Shown here: positions 8,630 to 16,604 of the stretch, one piece after another | Position numbering within the stretch: position 1 is the stretch's first letter | How the letters are laid out: each line of letters starts with the position of its first letter | NCBI RefSeq assembly: GCF_003797765.1 | Contig: NZ_RKMB01000026.1 | Location: forward strand, 16,577 to 80,576 | DNA length: 64,000 bases | From: Ramlibacter sp. WS9 | GTDB lineage: Bacteria > Pseudomonadota > Gammaproteobacteria > Burkholderiales > Burkholderiaceae_C | Direction: 5' to 3' | The notes under the pieces: generated by a model | Database searches by the model: none | The model's input: the letters and a program-made list of their open reading frames with translations, nothing else | Told to the model about the DNA's origin: nothing | Position numbers and translations under genes: made by a program

Positions 8630-9085
8630 ATGCCTGTCTCACCCCTCCTGCGCTATCCCCCACTGGTCCGCCTGGGCATCCGCATCGACACGGCGCCCGC
8701 CTGGTGGTGGCCGGCCGCGCAGTTCGCCGCCGTTGGCGCGGCCTGGCTGGGAACCGTGCACACCCTGCCCGGGACGGTCGCGCTCGTCATCGCCGCGTGC
8801 ACGCTCTGGCCCATGCGGGAGCAATTGCGCGCCGCGCCCCGGCTGGAGTGGCTCGCGCTGGCGCTGCTGTGCACGCTCGCTTGTTCGGCCGGTGGCTGGC
8901 TTGCCGCGGGTTGGCTGGGCGTGGCCGCGACGCTGATCGCGTTCGTGCCGGGCACGCAGAGGGCGGCCGTGCCGATGCAGCTGTGGCAGCAGCTGTTCGG
9001 CAACACCTTCGTGAACCGCGTGGCGCACAAGACGCTCTTCGCCGGCGCGATGCTGCTGTGCGCGGCGTGGTCGCTTATTTCTTGA
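8630..9085 (+). CDS. Small integral membrane protein, possible CreB target
   Basis: 151 aa, not recognised as a named family. It has about five hydrophobic segments (WWWPAAQFAAVGAAWLG, LPGTVALVIAACTLW, LEWLALALLCTLACSA, LAAGWLGVAATLIAF and the C-terminal LFAGAMLLCAAWS), with no catalytic motif. The ATG at 8630 gives a natural N-terminus; the frame is open further upstream but crosses the creD promoter. Divergent from creD with a cre-tag between them. Its 3' end overlaps the next convergent gene by 11 bp. Confidence 0.6.
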   Translation: MPVSPLLRYPPLVRLGIRIDTAPAWWWPAAQFAAVGAAWLGTVHTLPGTVALVIAACTLWPMREQLRAAPRLEWLALALLCTLACSAGGWLAAGWLGVAATLIAFVPGTQRAAVPMQLWQQLFGNTFVNRVAHKTLFAGAMLLCAAWSLIS

Positions 9086-9440
9086 TCTGGCCGGCCGCGC
9101 CGCGCCGATAGAGCTCCACCGCCTCTGCTTCACGCGCTTCCTGCAGATCCGCGCGCGCCTTGGCCTTGGTCGTGGAGCGCAAAACCTGGCGGCCTACCTT
9201 GCTCGCGCGGGGCTTAGGCGCCACACCCTGCTCGAAGTCCCGGTCGCGTTGCGCGCGCACGGGCGACTCTTCCAGCACGATCGCACCCATGCTGTTGCGC
9301 TCCTGGGCGGGCGGCGGCCCGACGTCGGTAACCACCGCAGGGCCTTCAACGGCTGTCGGCGGACTGGATTGCGCGGCCGCGGGGCCGGCTGCCAACACGG
9401 CTGCGAGCGCCACCAGCGGCATGATGTTCGGGTACTTCAT
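9075..9440 (-). CDS. Small secreted/periplasmic protein of unknown function
   Basis: 121 aa. A clear signal peptide (MKYPNIMPLVALAAVLAAGPAAAQ, cleavage after AAAQ) precedes a low-complexity, charged mature region rich in A, R, E and K (KAKARADLQEAREAEAVELYRR). No domain is recognised. Start at 9440 is preferred over an upstream in-frame ATG because it puts the signal peptide at the N-terminus and follows an AAAGGGGCAA ribosome site. Confidence 0.65.
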   Translation of the reverse strand: MKYPNIMPLVALAAVLAAGPAAAQSSPPTAVEGPAVVTDVGPPPAQERNSMGAIVLEESPVRAQRDRDFEQGVAPKPRASKVGRQVLRSTTKAKARADLQEAREAEAVELYRRGAAGQIKK

Positions 9441-9680
9441 GGTTGCCCCTTTCGGGTCGTATGTCTCTGTGCATGAATGATCGGCAGCAACGCGTGGGGC
9501 CGCTGTGGCCATTTCCGCGCTCTTGCGGTAGGCGCCCTCCCACAGCCCAGTTGCGGGCGTGAACCTTTACACATCAGCTACCTCGCCGCCACGGCGGCGA
9601 TACATGGGCCTTCCACACTTGCTTCCAACCTGCAGCCCATGGGGGTTGCGGGCCTTCTCGAAGGACCAAAGGAAACCATC

Positions 9681-10166
9681 ATGAAACTTGCACCCAAGCA
9701 CCTGATCGCCACCGGCCTCCTGGCCGCGCTCGGCTTTGCCGCCACCGCACAGACGCCTCCGCCGGCCGCCCCCGGCGCCGCACCGGCACCGATGGCGCGT
9801 GAGCATCACGGCCGGTTCGACCCGGCCAAGATGCAGGAGCGCATGGCACGCCGACAGGCCGCGCTGAAGCAGAAGCTGCAGCTGGCCCCGGCGCAAGAGA
9901 GCGCCTGGACGGCGTACACCTCGGCGATGAAGCCGCCGGCGCGCATGCAGCGCCCGGACCACGCCGAGTTCGCCAAGTTGACGACGCCTGAGCGCGTCGA
10001 CCGCATGCGGGCCATGCACGCGGCTCGCGCTGCCGAAATGGACAAACGCGCCGACGCCACCAAGACCTTCTACGCCGCCCTCACGGCGGAGCAGAAGAAG
10101 GTGTTCGACGCGGAAAGCATGCACCGCCGCGGCGGGCACCACGGCGGTCGTCACCACAAGGGCTGA
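9681..10166 (+). CDS. Spy/CpxP-like periplasmic LTxxQ-motif protein
   Basis: 161 aa. Signal peptide (MKLAPKHLIATGLLAALGFAATAQ) followed by a proline linker, a helical region rich in M, R and K, and an LTAEQKKVFD motif near the C-terminus that matches the LTxxQ repeat of the Spy/CpxP/CnrX-like families. Ends with a His/Gly-rich tail (HRRGGHHGGRHHKG) that could bind metal. Spy-type proteins are ATP-independent periplasmic chaperones induced by envelope stress. The start at 9681 follows AAAGGAAACC. Confidence 0.72.
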   Translation: MKLAPKHLIATGLLAALGFAATAQTPPPAAPGAAPAPMAREHHGRFDPAKMQERMARRQAALKQKLQLAPAQESAWTAYTSAMKPPARMQRPDHAEFAKLTTPERVDRMRAMHAARAAEMDKRADATKTFYAALTAEQKKVFDAESMHRRGGHHGGRHHKG

Positions 10167-10457
10167 TCAGCCCCGGGCGCCGGAGCTCAGCATCGCGCGT
10201 CGCGTCGCTTCGAAGCGCGCGCGGCGGCTCAGCAATTCGGACTGAACCTCGGCGCGTGTCATGGCATGCGCCGCGGGTTCGACGTTCGGCGCTCCTCGCA
10301 CGAAGGTGCTGGCCTCGCCGGCCTTCGGCGGCCCGTCGGAACTGCCGGCGGCTGGAGTGCTTTGAGCTTGCGCGCCTGCAGCGGCCAGCAGGCCGGCCAG
10401 CCCCGACGGCGCCTGTAGGACTCGGGCGGCCGGTTCGAAGAGCCACAGCCCAAGTGA
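10167..10457 (-). pseudogene. Remnant of a small secreted DUF4148-like protein
   Basis: On the minus strand an open stretch encodes a signal-peptide-like core (GLAGLLAAAGAQAQ) followed by residues resembling Burkholderiales DUF4148 proteins and ending with MTRAEVQSELLSRRARFE. The frame is closed upstream by TGA at 10458-10460 and contains no ATG, GTG or TTG before the hydrophobic core, so the gene has lost its start or been frameshifted. A GTCCTACA octamer (10414-10421) and an inverted GTCCTAC (10468-10474) lie at its 5' end. The rest of this ~370-bp gap shows nothing else. Confidence 0.35.
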
Positions 10458-10536
10458 TCAAGAACGCGTCCTACGTCGAGCTCATTCTGTCGCGCGCGCA
10501 ACCTTCGCGCGGCGCGAAGCCTTCTAAGCTCGAGGC

Positions 10537-10932
10537 ATGCGCATCTCCGAACTGGCCCTACGGACCGGCGTCTCCACGCACGCGTTGCGGCACTACGAGC
10601 GGCTGGGCCTGTTGCGGCCGGCCCGCACCCCCGGCGGCTACCGCGACTACGCGGAGTCATCGCGGCGCGAGGTGATCTTCATCGCCATGTCGCGCAAGAT
10701 CGGCTTTTCGCTCAAGGCCATCGCCGAACACCTGCCCGCGTATCGCTCAGGCCGCCTTGGCTTTGACGACATGATCGGTGCGATGCAACAGCGCATCGTC
10801 GAGGTCGATGGCGAGATCGCCGCGCTGCGGGCCCAGCGCGCGCAGGTCACGGACCACGTGCGGTGGTTGCGCGAGCAAAAGAAGAAGCACGCCCAAGCGA
10901 CTCGTGTCAAGCGGGGCGCTGCGCGGGGGTGA
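10537..10932 (+). CDS. MerR-family transcriptional regulator
   Basis: 131 aa. N-terminal MerR winged helix (MRISELALRTGVSTHALRHYERLGLL, then TPGGYRDY) and a dimerisation helix. The C-terminus (KKKHAQATRVKRGAARG) is basic and has no cysteine pair, so it is not a copper/mercury-type sensor. It is closer to redox or small-molecule MerR regulators, but the ligand cannot be told. The ATG at 10537 fits the family N-terminus exactly. No clear target dyad was noticed beside it. Confidence 0.8.
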   Translation: MRISELALRTGVSTHALRHYERLGLLRPARTPGGYRDYAESSRREVIFIAMSRKIGFSLKAIAEHLPAYRSGRLGFDDMIGAMQQRIVEVDGEIAALRAQRAQVTDHVRWLREQKKKHAQATRVKRGAARG

Positions 10933-10949
10933 CAAGAAGTCTGCGCCCC

Positions 10950-10957
10950 GTCCTACA
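10950..10957 (+). promoter_or_regulatory. GTCCTACA octamer upstream of the EEP-clsB operon
   Basis: The octamer lies 67 bp ahead of the start at 11024, on the coding strand. The same octamer, in the orientation of the gene, is found 90 bp upstream of the transglutaminase-like gene (333-340) and 79 bp upstream of the secreted-protein gene (15715-15722). It may be a promoter or operator element; its identity is unknown. Confidence 0.35.
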
Positions 10958-11023
10958 CCTTTGCAAACAGCCCGGCAGTACAAGAAAAGTCTCACCCAAA
11001 AAACGAGAGACACCGGACTGCCT

Positions 11024-11800
11024 ATGAGCGACCTGAGCGACAACGTGCCGCCCGTCCCGCCGTTGACCGTGATGACAGTCAACATCCACAAGGGCTTCAC
11101 GACCTTCAACCGCAAGTTCATCCTGCCCGAGCTGCGCGATGCCGTGCGGAAGGTCGGGGCGGACGTGGTGTTCCTGCAGGAGGTGCAGGGTACGCATGAA
11201 GAGCACGGGAAAAAGGTCAACGGCTGGCCCGAACTGCCGCACTACGAATTCCTCGCCGACAGCATCTGGCCGCAGTTTGCCTACGGCCGCAACATGGTCT
11301 ATCCGAAGGGCCATCACGGCAACGCGATCATGTCGAAGTTTCCGATCGTGCACTACCAGAACCACGACGTCTCCATCGTCGGGCCGGAAAAGCGCGGCCT
11401 GCTGCATTGCGTGCTGGCGGTGCCGGGGCATGCCCACCAGGTGCACGCCATCTGCGTGCACCTGGGCCTGGCCGAAGCCCACCGCGTGCAGCAGCTGGAG
11501 CTGTTGTGCGAGATCGTCCGCACGGAAGTGCCCAAGGATGCGCCGCTCATCGTGGCGGGCGACTTCAACGACTGGCGCCGCCGCGCGCACGACCTGCTGT
11601 GGGACGGCGCCGGCCTGAAGGAGGTGTTCGTCACCGCCTACGGCGAGCCGGCCAAGACGTTCCCCGCGCGCTTCCCGGTGCTGGCACTTGACCGCATCTA
11701 CGTGCGCAACGCCTCGGTGCACCTGCCCGTGGTACTGCCGCGCCGTCCCTGGTCGCACCTGTCGGACCACGCGCCGCTGGCGGCCGAGATCCATCTGTAG
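11024..11800 (+). CDS. Endonuclease/exonuclease/phosphatase family protein (YbhP-like)
   Basis: 258 aa. Metal-dependent EEP fold with the usual motifs in order: VNIHKGF near the N-terminus, FLQEVQ (catalytic Glu), GHHGNAIMSK, HLGL, AGDFNDW (Asp and Asn) and the C-terminal SDHAPL (catalytic Asp-His). First gene of a three-gene unit with clsB and a YbhN-like gene, the same trio as E. coli ybhP-clsB-ybhN. That context suggests a role in phospholipid metabolism rather than DNA cleavage, but its substrate is unproven. Start at 11024 chosen from the domain boundary. Confidence 0.82.
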   Translation: MSDLSDNVPPVPPLTVMTVNIHKGFTTFNRKFILPELRDAVRKVGADVVFLQEVQGTHEEHGKKVNGWPELPHYEFLADSIWPQFAYGRNMVYPKGHHGNAIMSKFPIVHYQNHDVSIVGPEKRGLLHCVLAVPGHAHQVHAICVHLGLAEAHRVQQLELLCEIVRTEVPKDAPLIVAGDFNDWRRRAHDLLWDGAGLKEVFVTAYGEPAKTFPARFPVLALDRIYVRNASVHLPVVLPRRPWSHLSDHAPLAAEIHL

Positions 11801-11809
11801 GAAGCAGCC

Positions 11810-13051
11810 ATGAGCAGCAGGTGGATTCCCGGCAACGACATTCAACTCCTCGAAAACGGCGAGGAGTTCTTCCCGCGCGTCTTCGCCTGCATCGCCAATG
11901 CGAAGCAGGAGGTGGTGCTGGAAACCTTCATCCTGTTCGAGGACAAGGTCGGCCTGCAGCTGCATCAGGCACTGATGGCGGCGGCAAGGCGTGGCGTGCA
12001 GGTGGACGTGACCGTCGACGGCTTCGGCTCGTCCGACCTGTCGGACCATTTCATTGGAACCCTGGCCGAGGCCGGCGTTCGCCTGCACGTGTTCGACCCG
12101 GGCAAACGCCTCCTGGGTTGGCGTTGGAACGTGCTGCGGCGCATGCACCGCAAGATCGTGGTGGTGGACGGCCACGTGGCCTTCGTCGGTGGCATCAACT
12201 ACTCGGCCGACCATCTGGCCGATTTCGGGCCCGAGGCCAAGCAGGACTGGGCGGTGGAGATCCAAGGTCCGCTGGTGTCCGAGATCCACCGCTTCACCCA
12301 CACCGCGTTGGCACAAGGCCAACGCTACCAGCGCACCCGCCAATGGTGGCGCAGCCGCAAGCAGGTGCGCGTGCAGACGCAGGACCAGCCGCACGCGGGT
12401 GAGGCCGCGGCGATGCTGGTGGTGCGCGACAACGGCGACCACTTCGGCGACATCGAGCGGCACTACCGCATCGCGATCCGCTCCGCGCGCAAGCGCATCA
12501 TCATCGCCAACGCCTACTTCTTCCCCGGCTATCGCTTCATGAAGGAGCTGCGGCGCGCGGCGCGGCGCGGCGTCGACGTGCGCCTCATCCTGCAGGGCGA
12601 GCCCGACATGCCCATCGTCAAGACGGCCGCGACGATGCTGTACCACCGGCTGCTCGGCGCCGGCGTGAAGATCTACGAATACTGCGAGAAGCCGCTGCAC
12701 GGCAAGGTGGCGCTGATGGACGACGAGTGGGCAACCGTCGGCTCCAGCAACCTCGACCCGCTGAGCCTGGCGCTCAACCTCGAGGCCAACGTGATCATCC
12801 GTGACCGCGCGTTCAACCAGGTGCTGAGCGAGCGCCTCGACAAGCTGATGTGCAGCAGCTGCAAACAGATCGACCGTGTCGAACTGGGGCAACCCAGCCG
12901 CTGGCAGGTCGCACGCAGCTTCTTCGCGTACCACTTCACGCGGCGCTATCCCGGCTGGGCTTCGTGGCTGCCGCGCCATGTGCCGCGCTTGCTGCCGGCG
13001 CTGGCGAGCCGCCTGCACCCGGCCTACGGCGACCAGGGCGGCAAGGAGTAG
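11810..13051 (+). CDS. clsB: Cardiolipin synthase B
   Basis: 413 aa, the same length as E. coli ClsB. Two phospholipase D HKD motifs are present: HRKIVVVDGHVAFVGG in the N-terminal half and HGKVALMDDEWATVGSSN in the C-terminal half. It lacks the N-terminal TM pair of ClsA, as ClsB does. It makes cardiolipin at the inner membrane by phosphatidyl transfer. It lies 9 bp after the EEP gene and 3 bp before the YbhN-like gene, so the operon is tight. Confidence 0.9.
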   Translation: MSSRWIPGNDIQLLENGEEFFPRVFACIANAKQEVVLETFILFEDKVGLQLHQALMAAARRGVQVDVTVDGFGSSDLSDHFIGTLAEAGVRLHVFDPGKRLLGWRWNVLRRMHRKIVVVDGHVAFVGGINYSADHLADFGPEAKQDWAVEIQGPLVSEIHRFTHTALAQGQRYQRTRQWWRSRKQVRVQTQDQPHAGEAAAMLVVRDNGDHFGDIERHYRIAIRSARKRIIIANAYFFPGYRFMKELRRAARRGVDVRLILQGEPDMPIVKTAATMLYHRLLGAGVKIYEYCEKPLHGKVALMDDEWATVGSSNLDPLSLALNLEANVIIRDRAFNQVLSERLDKLMCSSCKQIDRVELGQPSRWQVARSFFAYHFTRRYPGWASWLPRHVPRLLPALASRLHPAYGDQGGKE

Positions 13052-13054
13052 CCG

Positions 13055-14071
13055 GTGGCGACGCGCACCTTGCCTCGCAACGCACTGGTCAAGCCCCGCC
13101 CGCGCCGGGCCGCTGGGACGCGCGAGCAGCCGGACAGCGACACGTCGCCTCCATGGTGGAGGTGGACCAGGCGCGGCTTGTCGCTGCTGTTCTTCGCCGC
13201 CGTCGCTTATCTGCTGGTGCGCTATGCGCGCAACATCGACTGGGACGACGTGCTGGCCTCGGTCCGCAACACGCCTGCGCCGACACTGCTGGCGGCTGCC
13301 GTCCTGGCGGCGACGAGTCACGCGCTCTACAGCTGCTTCGACCTGTTCGGCAAGCGCTACACCGGCCACACCTTGACCACCCGCACCGTGATGAGCGTCA
13401 ATTTCGTCAGCTACGCCTTCAACCTGTGCATTGGCTCGCTCGTGGGCGGCGTGGCTTTCCGCTACCGGCTCTATTCGCGGCTGGGCCTGGGCCAGGGCGT
13501 GATCACCCGCATCGTCACGTTGAGCATGCTGACCAACTGGGTTGGCTACATGCTGCTGGCCGGCCTGCTGTTCGCCATCCACCCGCTGGTGCTGCCGCCC
13601 AGCTGGCAGATGGGCAACCACGGCCTGCAGTGGATAGGCGGCGCACTCGTGCTCGCCGCCATCGGCTATGTCGCCGCCTGCGTGCGCTGGCACGACCATG
13701 TGTGGACGGTGCGCGGGCACGAGCTGTTCCTGCCGCCGCCGCGCATGGCCGCGCTGCAGTTGCTCATCTCGTGCATCAACTGGAGCGTGATGGGCGGCGT
13801 GGTCTACCTGCTGCTGCAGGGCCGGGTGCCGTATACAGACGTGCTCGCCGTGCTGCTGATTGGCGCCATCGCCGGGGTGATCGCGCACGTGCCGGCCGGC
13901 CTGGGCGTCTTCGAATTCGTCTTCATCGCGCTGCTGTCGCATCAGGCGTCGGAGGGCCAGCTTCTGGCCGCGCTGCTGGGCTACCGCGCCATCTATTACA
14001 TCGTGCCGCTGGTGGCGGCATCCCTGCTCTACCTGGCGATGGAACTGCGCGCCAGAAAGAAAGCGACATGA
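13055..14071 (+). CDS. YbhN/UPF0104 family membrane protein (LPG synthase TM-domain-like)
   Basis: 338 aa with about eight TM segments, matching the flippase-like membrane domain of lysylphosphatidylglycerol synthase (family motif region VNFVSYAFNLCIGSLVGG, and AHVPAGLGVFE near the C-terminus). There is no aminoacyl-transferase domain, so it is not MprF. Likely a lipid transporter or scaffold working with ClsB. The start is GTG at 13055, 3 bp after the clsB stop. Its stop overlaps the next start (ATGA). Confidence 0.8.
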   Translation: MATRTLPRNALVKPRPRRAAGTREQPDSDTSPPWWRWTRRGLSLLFFAAVAYLLVRYARNIDWDDVLASVRNTPAPTLLAAAVLAATSHALYSCFDLFGKRYTGHTLTTRTVMSVNFVSYAFNLCIGSLVGGVAFRYRLYSRLGLGQGVITRIVTLSMLTNWVGYMLLAGLLFAIHPLVLPPSWQMGNHGLQWIGGALVLAAIGYVAACVRWHDHVWTVRGHELFLPPPRMAALQLLISCINWSVMGGVVYLLLQGRVPYTDVLAVLLIGAIAGVIAHVPAGLGVFEFVFIALLSHQASEGQLLAALLGYRAIYYIVPLVAASLLYLAMELRARKKAT

Positions 14072-14778
14072 TGGAAGCGCGGCTGGCCAGCGATACCGAT
14101 CTCGCAGGCTTCCGCGAAGAAGCGCGTGTGCTGCTGTCCCAGCAGGTGCCACCGGAATCCGTGCAGTGGCACACCGACCATGCGCAGAACAGCGAGCTCT
14201 TTGCCGACCCGCCGCAGGCCGCCGACAGCCGGCCCCAGGGCGTGCCCAAGGCCGCTTCGGCCATCGTGCCCGCGTCTTTCCTGCGGCTCTGCGAGACCGT
14301 GGTGCTGCACCACGACCCGGAACGCTTCGCGCTGCTGTACCGGCTGCTGTGGCGCCTGGTGCACGAGCCCGGCCTGCGCCACGACCCGGTCGACCCGGAC
14401 ATGCTGCACGCGCACCAGATGGGGCAATCAGTGCGGCGCGACGTCCACAAGATGAAGGCCTTCGTGCGCTTCCAGACTGTGCAGGACGGCCCGACGCCGG
14501 CGCTGCAGGTGGCATGGTTCGAACCCGCGCACCACATCGTCGAGTTCGCCGCGCCGTGGTTCGCGAAGCGCTCGCCCGATTCGCGCTGGGCCATCCTTAC
14601 GCCGGAGCGTTCGGTGGAATGGGACGGCCGCCAGCTGCACTTCGCACCCGGCCTGCCGCGCGCCGAAGCGCCCCCGGCCGACGCGCACGAAGGCCACTGG
14701 CTCGAGGCGTATCGCCGGGTGTTCGGCGCGCACGCCAAGGCGTCGCCCAGTGCTCCTTACTGCAGCACGCCGTCTTGA
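14068..14778 (+). CDS. DUF4130 (TIGR03915-type) DNA-repair-associated protein, C-terminally shortened
   Basis: 236 aa. It matches the domain usually fused to UdgX-type uracil-DNA glycosylases: FLRLCETVVLHHDPERFALLYRLLWRLVHEP, then SVRRDVHKMKAFVRFQ, and WAILTPERSVEWDG. In intact members the domain continues with a conserved tail (typically MPxKYWxNLPEA) and, in fusions, with a glycosylase domain. Here the frame ends soon after WLEAYRRVF with an unrelated SPSAPYCSTPS, so the tail and the glycosylase are missing. It is coupled to the upstream operon by ATGA and its end overlaps the convergent NTF2-like gene by 22 bp. Function doubtful. Confidence 0.6.
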   Translation: MMEARLASDTDLAGFREEARVLLSQQVPPESVQWHTDHAQNSELFADPPQAADSRPQGVPKAASAIVPASFLRLCETVVLHHDPERFALLYRLLWRLVHEPGLRHDPVDPDMLHAHQMGQSVRRDVHKMKAFVRFQTVQDGPTPALQVAWFEPAHHIVEFAAPWFAKRSPDSRWAILTPERSVEWDGRQLHFAPGLPRAEAPPADAHEGHWLEAYRRVFGAHAKASPSAPYCSTPS

Positions 14779-15113
14779 TACGACGCGCCGAAGTACACGT
14801 CGACCCGCGAGATGCGCCCGTCGACGAACGTCAGGAATTCAGTATTACGGAACGACTTGCCGCCCGCGGAGGAGCACAGGTAGGTGACGAAAGCCTTGTC
14901 GCCGTCGATCACGATCTTCTCGATCTGCTGTTCGCGCGCGGCTTCGTTGCTGGGCCAGCAACGCTCGAAGTAAGTGGCGCGATCGATCGCGTCGTCGTTG
15001 GGGCTGGTGAAGATGAAGTCGTCCGCGAGCAGTGCTTCGGCGGCCTCGCGGTTCTCGCTCTCGTACGCGCCGAAGTAGGCGTGCACGAGGCCGGTCAGTT
15101 TGTTGTCTTGCAT
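14757..15113 (-). CDS. NTF2-like/SnoaL-like domain protein
   Basis: 118 aa from MQDNKLTGLVHAYFGAYESENR. The pattern of an N-terminal helix pair, ALLADDFIFTSPN, then beta strands with GDKAFVTYLC and DGRISRVDVYFG is typical of the cone-shaped NTF2-like fold used by small ketosteroid-isomerase-like enzymes and stress proteins. No specific catalytic residues can be assigned. An in-frame ATG at 15134 would add seven residues; the inner start is preferred because homologous proteins start just before the first helix. Overlaps the convergent upstream gene by 22 bp. Confidence 0.68.
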   Translation of the reverse strand: MQDNKLTGLVHAYFGAYESENREAAEALLADDFIFTSPNDDAIDRATYFERCWPSNEAAREQQIEKIVIDGDKAFVTYLCSSAGGKSFRNTEFLTFVDGRISRVDVYFGASYQDGVLQ

Positions 15114-15171
15114 GGGCGATTTTAACCGTCCCATGTAAAGAGCCCGCCGTGGTGGCGGGCCCGGATTCCGT

Positions 15172-15636
15172 CTACCGCGCAGGCCCTGCGCCCGCCGCGG
15201 ACGTGTCCACCTCGCTCACCCCATGCCGCGCGCGGGTGATCGTGCGCTTGAGGGCGCGCGTGACCTTCTTGGCGCTTCGCTGGTCTTTCGCCACGCTCTT
15301 GTCGGGTGCCGGTGCCGCGTCCTTGCGCAGCGTCACATCCGAGTTGGATGCCGCGATCACATCGGGGGCCTCGTCGCGGCGCGCCTGACGGATGTCGTCG
15401 AGCCCTGTCGGCTTACCCAGGCGCAGGGTGCGCTCGGCCACCGCGTTGCCCTGCACGCCGATGCCGCCCTGCGCCACGCCGGCTTGTGCCCCCAGGCCGC
15501 CTTGCGCACCCGCCATGGCGGGGCGGCCTTCGAACACCGCGGCCGCGCCGGATTGCCCATGGGCCTCACCCAGCGTCAGCAGCAATGCCGCCAGGGCCAC
15601 CAGGACCCAGTGATACGGAGTGTGTTGAATCTTCAT
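15172..15636 (-). CDS. Small secreted protein of unknown function
   Basis: 154 aa. Signal peptide with hydrophobic core LVALAALLLTLGEAHGQ, then a Gly/Ala-rich stretch of imperfect repeats (AQGGLGAQAGVAQGGIGVQG) and a basic C-terminus (KKVTRALKRTITRARHG). No family recognised. The composition resembles the small secreted gene at 9075, though the sequences differ. A GTCCTACA octamer lies 79 bp upstream on the same strand (15715-15722). Divergent from minC. Confidence 0.6.
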   Translation of the reverse strand: MKIQHTPYHWVLVALAALLLTLGEAHGQSGAAAVFEGRPAMAGAQGGLGAQAGVAQGGIGVQGNAVAERTLRLGKPTGLDDIRQARRDEAPDVIAASNSDVTLRKDAAPAPDKSVAKDQRSAKKVTRALKRTITRARHGVSEVDTSAAGAGPAR

Positions 15637-15789
15637 GGCAACTCCTTTGAAAGTGTCGCCAGTCCAGTGTGGGCCCCAGCACGGTGCGCGTCAGGTGCAT
15701 TTGGCAACAGAATCTGTAGGACGGCGCTGGCGGACGGCTGTTAAGATTCGGCGCTTTTTGCACCCGTCTTTTCGCAAACCCACTGTTCA

Positions 15790-16587
15790 ATGACCGTTGC
15801 CCTCGCAGGACGCGCCCCTGCCACCTTCGAGATCAAAAGCGCCAACCTGCCCCTGGTCTCGCTGCTGCTCAAATCGGCCGACCTGGCCGCGCTGTCCGCC
15901 GAACTGAAGGCCCGCTTCGGCGACATCCCCGATTTCTTCGACAACGACCCGCTGGTGCTGGACCTGTCGCCGCTGCAGGCGCAGGGGGACGTGCGGGTGG
16001 ACTATCCGCAATTGCTGTCGCTGCTGCGCGAATACCGCGTGATGCCGGTGGCGGTGAAGGGCGGGAATGAGGGGCAGATGAAGGCGGCGCTGCAGGCGGG
16101 CCTGGCGTCGGGGGCGGATGCGAAGACATGGACGCCGGATCCAGTCCGGCATGACAGCCCTTCCGCCGCGAATGACAGCCCTTCTGGCCCGCGCGACGTT
16201 CCGGCGCCCGCCCAGCCCGTTCGCACCGAGCCCGCCGAAGGCCTCGTATCCGCTCTCGTCATCGACAGGCCGCTGCGCTCGGGCCAGCAGATTTACGCGC
16301 GCGGGCGCGACCTCGTCGTCCTCAGCATGGTGAACCCCGGCGCCGAAGTCATCGCCGACGGCCACATCCACGTCTACGCGCCGCTGCGCGGCAAGGCCAT
16401 CGCCGGCGCGCGCGGCAACACCCAGGCCCGCATCATCTCGCTGTGCATGGAGCCGGAGCTCATTTCCATCGCGGGTGTGTACCGCACCAGCGAAATCCCC
16501 TTGCCCCCGGACATTCTCTCCAAGCCCACCCAGGTGCGGCTGGTCGGCGGGGCCGAAGGCAAGCTGGTGATGGACCCGATCAAGTAA
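15790..16587 (+). CDS. minC: Septum site-determining protein MinC
   Basis: 265 aa, longer than E. coli MinC (231 aa). N-terminal FtsZ-inhibiting domain (residues ~10-105) and C-terminal beta-helix MinD/septum-binding domain from about residue 155 (IDRPLRSGQQIYARGRDLVV...). The extra length lies in the linker and comes partly from a REP-like element inside the gene (16127-16155), read as DAKTWTPDPVRHDSP. The frame is kept. First gene of minCDE. MinC blocks FtsZ ring assembly away from mid-cell when recruited by MinD. Confidence 0.93.
   Translation: MTVALAGRAPATFEIKSANLPLVSLLLKSADLAALSAELKARFGDIPDFFDNDPLVLDLSPLQAQGDVRVDYPQLLSLLREYRVMPVAVKGGNEGQMKAALQAGLASGADAKTWTPDPVRHDSPSAANDSPSGPRDVPAPAQPVRTEPAEGLVSALVIDRPLRSGQQIYARGRDLVVLSMVNPGAEVIADGHIHVYAPLRGKAIAGARGNTQARIISLCMEPELISIAGVYRTSEIPLPPDILSKPTQVRLVGGAEGKLVMDPIK
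16127..16155. repeat. REP-like element inside minC
   Basis: CATGGACGCCGGATCC and the following bases to GGCATGAC are the inverted form of the repeat at 4719-4747 and 63832-63861. It lies in the minC linker in a frame that adds neutral residues. A partial second copy of its end (AATGACAGCCCTTC after ATGACAGCCCTTC) follows at once. Confidence 0.85.
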
Positions 16588-16604
16588 CTCAAGGACTTTC
16601 ACTC

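Noticed and set aside
10907..14515. A 1202-codon minus-strand frame
   Set aside because: It covers four well-supported plus-strand genes (MerR end, EEP, clsB, YbhN-like) and shows only shadow composition.
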